Positions 62,021 to 64,000 of a DNA stretch of 64,000 nucleotides are shown in pieces. Origin of the DNA: RBG-16-66-20 sp040752005. Its GTDB lineage: Bacteria > Pseudomonadota > Gammaproteobacteria > Burkholderiales > SG8-39. Under the pieces are notes generated by a model. The model was not told the origin of the DNA and searched no databases. It saw only the letters and a list, made by a program, of their open reading frames with translations. Each line of letters starts with the position of its first letter. Position 1 is the stretch's first letter. The stretch spans positions 196,471 to 260,470 of the forward strand of contig JBFMFX010000001.1 of the NCBI GenBank assembly GCA_040752005.1, in the 5' to 3' direction. A program made the position numbers and the translations under genes.

Positions 62021-63583
62021 ATGTCGGTACCTGCCCGAATGACGCATTTCCTCGGCGCCAAGCTGCGGGCGCTGCGAAAGCGCAACGGCCTGACGCTGGA
62101 GGAACTCTCGGCACGCTGCATCCAGCGCGATCCCGAGGTCGCGCCGTCGGTGTCCTACCTCAGCATGATCGAGAGCGGAAAGCGCGTGCCGTCGGAGGAG
62201 GTGCTCGAGCTTCTCGCGGCGGTCTTTCAGCGCGAGCCCGGCTGGTTCCTCGACGGCAACCCGGACCTCGAGCCGGTCGCGGCGCCGCTCGCGGGCGGAA
62301 CGCGAACGATGCCCTTCGAGCCGTCGTTCCTGTTCTCGCGGGAGCTGTTGCAGAACGCGATTCCGGAGCTGCTGGTGCAGACCGGGACCACCGGCCGCCA
62401 GTTCGCGCATCTGCTCATCCGTTCGCATCAGGAAATGTCGCGCAACGATTTTCCCGATCTGGAGCGCGCCGCCGAATCCGTCGGCAAGCGCGCCTTTCCG
62501 CTGCAGGCGGAGGATCTGCTGCGGCTGTGCCGGGCGCACGGGCTGGAAGTGCGCTGGTTTCGCGCCGAACCGGTGCTCGCACGCGACAGCGACCGCGAGC
62601 TGCGCAGCGTGCTGCGCTCGTTCTACGAGCCGCCGCGCACCGTTTATCTCAACGAAGCGCTGCGCGAGCAGCCGGCGCGGCTGAAATTCGACCTCGCCTC
62701 GCACCTCGGGCACCGCGTGCTGCACGGCGGCGACGGTGTCAAGTCGCCGCACGCGACCGGCGGCGAGATGGGCGGCAGTCCCGAAGGCGGGCCGCAGCCC
62801 GGGGCGGGCCTGAGCCCACAGGACGTGCTGCACGCCTGGCGCGACTTCGAGTGCAGCTTCTTCGCCGGCGCGCTGCTGTGCCCGAAGGTGCCGTTCCGTC
62901 GGTTCCTCGCGCGCGAGGCCTATCGCGTCGAGGCGGGGGAGCGAATCACGCTCACGCCGGCGGTTGTGATGCGGCGCATGACCAAGGTTTCGCCGTATCC
63001 GTACTGGCACTTTTTCGACGCGTACCCGCCGGGGTATCTGCGGGCGGTGTACCGCGGCAACGGCATACCGCTTCCCTGGGGGAGCCTTGCGCGCGTGAGC
63101 GATCCCTGCCCGAACTGGGCGGTGTTCCGCATGCTGGATACGCGCGAGGGCGCACCGCGCGGATCCCAGATCTCGGTGCTGCAGGACGGCGAACGCTCGC
63201 TGCTGTACTGCTGCCACTCGCGCCGCGTGCGCGACATGGCCGGCAACCCGCACGTGCTTTCGGTGGGCGTGGATCTCGCGCCGGCGCTGCGCTCGAACGG
63301 CGCGCCGGCCGAGGCCGCGGTCGCCGAGATCGCCGCCGCCTGCCGGCAGCGGCGCGGCGAGGCGCCGGTGCCCGCCGCCGCGGCGGCGGCGATCCGCGCC
63401 GCGGCGCGCGTGCTCAACATCGCCTGGGTCGAGGAGGCGCTCGCGGGCCCGGCGCGCATCATCTGCCCGTGCAGCTCGCGCTGCCCGCGCGCCGAACCCT
63501 GCGCCGGGGCGCGCGTCTCGCGCGCGCGCGAGATCACCGACGTTCGCGCCGACGTCATGCGCGCGGTGCGCCGCGTGCGCTGA
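62021..63583 (+). CDS. XRE-family regulator with short-chain acyl-CoA-regulator-like C-terminus
   Basis: 520 residues from ATG 62021 (GGTGAGG ribosome-binding site). An HTH_3 domain spans 10-75 (LGAKLRALRKRNGLTLEELS; SYLSMIESGKRVPS). The rest resembles RamB/PrpR/ScfR-type regulators with an ImmA/IrrE-like domain, but the HExxH zinc-peptidase motif is not intact (LGHRVLHGG instead). Near the C-terminus CPCSSRCPRAEPC has four cysteines in 13 residues, a plausible Fe-S or zinc site as reported for mycobacterial PrpR. It could sense acyl-CoA or redox state and control acid catabolism. Confidence 0.85.
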   Translation: MSVPARMTHFLGAKLRALRKRNGLTLEELSARCIQRDPEVAPSVSYLSMIESGKRVPSEEVLELLAAVFQREPGWFLDGNPDLEPVAAPLAGGTRTMPFEPSFLFSRELLQNAIPELLVQTGTTGRQFAHLLIRSHQEMSRNDFPDLERAAESVGKRAFPLQAEDLLRLCRAHGLEVRWFRAEPVLARDSDRELRSVLRSFYEPPRTVYLNEALREQPARLKFDLASHLGHRVLHGGDGVKSPHATGGEMGGSPEGGPQPGAGLSPQDVLHAWRDFECSFFAGALLCPKVPFRRFLAREAYRVEAGERITLTPAVVMRRMTKVSPYPYWHFFDAYPPGYLRAVYRGNGIPLPWGSLARVSDPCPNWAVFRMLDTREGAPRGSQISVLQDGERSLLYCCHSRRVRDMAGNPHVLSVGVDLAPALRSNGAPAEAAVAEIAAACRQRRGEAPVPAAAAAAIRAAARVLNIAWVEEALAGPARIICPCSSRCPRAEPCAGARVSRAREITDVRADVMRAVRRVR

Positions 63584-63604
63584 GCCGCCGCGGCGCGGGC
63601 CGTT

Positions 63605-63781
63605 TCAGGACTTGCCCGGCTGCCAGGGCCGGCCCTGGCGCTTTTCGATGTACTCGCGGATCAGGCGCCGCACCACCTGCGACGGCGTCTGGTCTTCCTC
63701 TGCGCACAGCTTCTCGAACACCGCTTTCTTGCGCGGGTCAATGAGCACGGTGAGGCGCGCGGTGCGCCGTTCGGTCGGCAT
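63605..63781 (-). CDS. Ribbon-helix-helix (CopG/Arc-like) protein
   Basis: 58 residues from ATG 63781. RRTARLTVLIDPRKKAVFEKLCAEEDQTPSQVVRRLIREYIEKRQG is the beta strand and two helices of an RHH repressor. Upstream of the ATG there is no ribosome-binding site; a minus-strand TATAAT (63791-63796) lies 10 bases away, so the mRNA would be leaderless or nearly so. No toxin gene lies next to it. It may regulate its own or the divergent hydrogenase-like gene. Confidence 0.88.
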   Translation of the reverse strand: MPTERRTARLTVLIDPRKKAVFEKLCAEEDQTPSQVVRRLIREYIEKRQGRPWQPGKS

Positions 63782-63790
63782 GGCAACTGG

Positions 63791-63798
63791 ATTATAAT
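63791..63798. promoter_or_regulatory. Shared palindromic -10 element ATTATAAT
   Basis: ATTATAAT reads TATAAT on both strands (63791-63796 minus, 63793-63798 plus), the strongest -10 match in the window. Facing right, it is about 14 bases before ATG 63813; facing left, 10 bases before the RHH ATG. Both transcripts would have leaders of fewer than about ten bases. Confidence 0.5.
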
Positions 63799-63812
63799 AT
63801 CGTTCGCATACC

Positions 63813-64000
63813 ATGCACATGGACGGACTTCCGGCGGCGCTCGCGCTCGCCGCCACGTGGCTTGCGCTCGGCGCCGCCGGCCTGGCCGCACCGCGGCGTC
63901 TGCGCTGGGTGAGCGGGGTGCTCTTTCCCGCGGGCGCCCTCGTCGGTCTGCTTCTCGCCGCGCTTGGCGCGCAGGCGGTGTACCCCCCCCCCAATACCAT
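63813..64000 (+). CDS. Start of a membrane protein resembling hydrogenase-4/complex-I antiporter subunits, cut by window edge
   Basis: 62 codons visible from ATG 63813. Two hydrophobic helices (LALAATWLALGAAGLAA and VLFPAGALVGLLLAALG) with the RRLRWVSG connector recall the N-terminus of HyfB/HycC-type proton-conducting subunits. The identification is tentative because the conserved core lies beyond the window. A run of ten C (63983-63992) falls in the frame and could be an assembly error that would shift it. Confidence 0.5.
   Translation, partial: MHMDGLPAALALAATWLALGAAGLAAPRRLRWVSGVLFPAGALVGLLLAALGAQAVYPPPNT

Noticed and set aside
63605..63781. RHH protein as the antitoxin of a toxin-antitoxin pair
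   Set aside because: No small toxin-like ORF (RelE, ParE, PIN) is adjacent on either side.

Overview
The window is one contiguous, very GC-rich, densely packed stretch of chromosome. Codon use, the tandem glycine riboswitch in front of gcvTHP, the LivKGFHM-type transporter, DUF3301 and DUF6279 genes, GTG/TTG starts and TAGAAT/TAAAAT-type -10 boxes all fit a betaproteobacterium (Burkholderiales or a relative), probably a free-living soil, sediment or water organism able to use many carbon sources. No rRNA, tRNA, CRISPR array, prophage, plasmid origin or intact insertion sequence is visible, and no gene-free gap exceeds 300 bases. Genes often overlap as ATGA or GTGA, and convergent genes often abut or overlap at their ends.

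Layout. 1-4.6 kb: CurA-like oxidoreductase (cut by the left edge), GST, SDR and MFS genes facing an SDR-thioesterase pair. 4.8-10.9 kb: a large acyl-CoA synthetase, a 33-codon ORF, an iron-ADH-fold dehydrogenase, an aldehyde dehydrogenase and a zinc alcohol dehydrogenase. 10.9-15.5 kb: glycine riboswitch and gcvT-gcvH-gcvP. 15.5-20.9 kb (minus strand): M20 amidohydrolase, a ketopantoate-reductase-like enzyme, thiolase and a FadB/FadJ-type bifunctional enzyme. 21.1-23.4 kb: an unusual pair, an HTH plus Rossmann (methyltransferase-like) protein and a methylenetetrahydrofolate-reductase homologue. 23.4-34.0 kb: EamA exporter, two small unknowns, acyl-CoA ligase, diguanylate cyclase, enoyl-CoA hydratase, amidase, epoxide-hydrolase-like enzyme, MaoC, cyclase, ATC-hydrolase-like protein and GMC oxidoreductase. 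34.0-41.2 kb: Sco1 lipoprotein and Tat-exported metallo-beta-lactamase-fold protein, divergent from a complete branched-chain-type ABC transporter. 41.4-47.9 kb: truncated aldo/keto reductase, DUF3301, ferredoxin-NADP reductase, DUF6279 lipoprotein, a five-PAS GGDEF-EAL protein and two TPR proteins. 48.0-57.2 kb: sulfatase, DUF1992, P450, hydantoinase/oxoprolinase A and B, gamma-glutamyltransferase-like enzyme and an ABM monooxygenase-fold protein. 57.3-64.0 kb: patatin, core-MetE, nitroreductase, a stand-alone caspase/CHAT-like protein, a second ketopantoate-reductase-like protein, an XRE regulator with a C-terminal cysteine cluster, a ribbon-helix-helix protein, and the start of a membrane protein resembling hydrogenase-4 or complex-I antiporter subunits.

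How it works together. Acyl-CoA activation, beta-oxidation, dehydrogenases and thioesterase suggest breakdown of short- or branched-chain acids and alcohols, with glycine cleavage, an MTHFR-like protein and core-MetE touching one-carbon metabolism. Two c-di-GMP proteins sit beside catabolic or redox genes. Three copies of a palindromic repeat built on ACAGGGTCAGACC lie at gene 3' ends, and in two places they supply coding sequence or a start or stop codon to a neighbour. The items most worth a second look are the stand-alone caspase/CHAT-like gene, the HTH-Rossmann/MTHFR-like pair, the five-PAS protein with a degenerate EAL loop, and the GGT/oxoprolinase-like/P450 neighbourhood.
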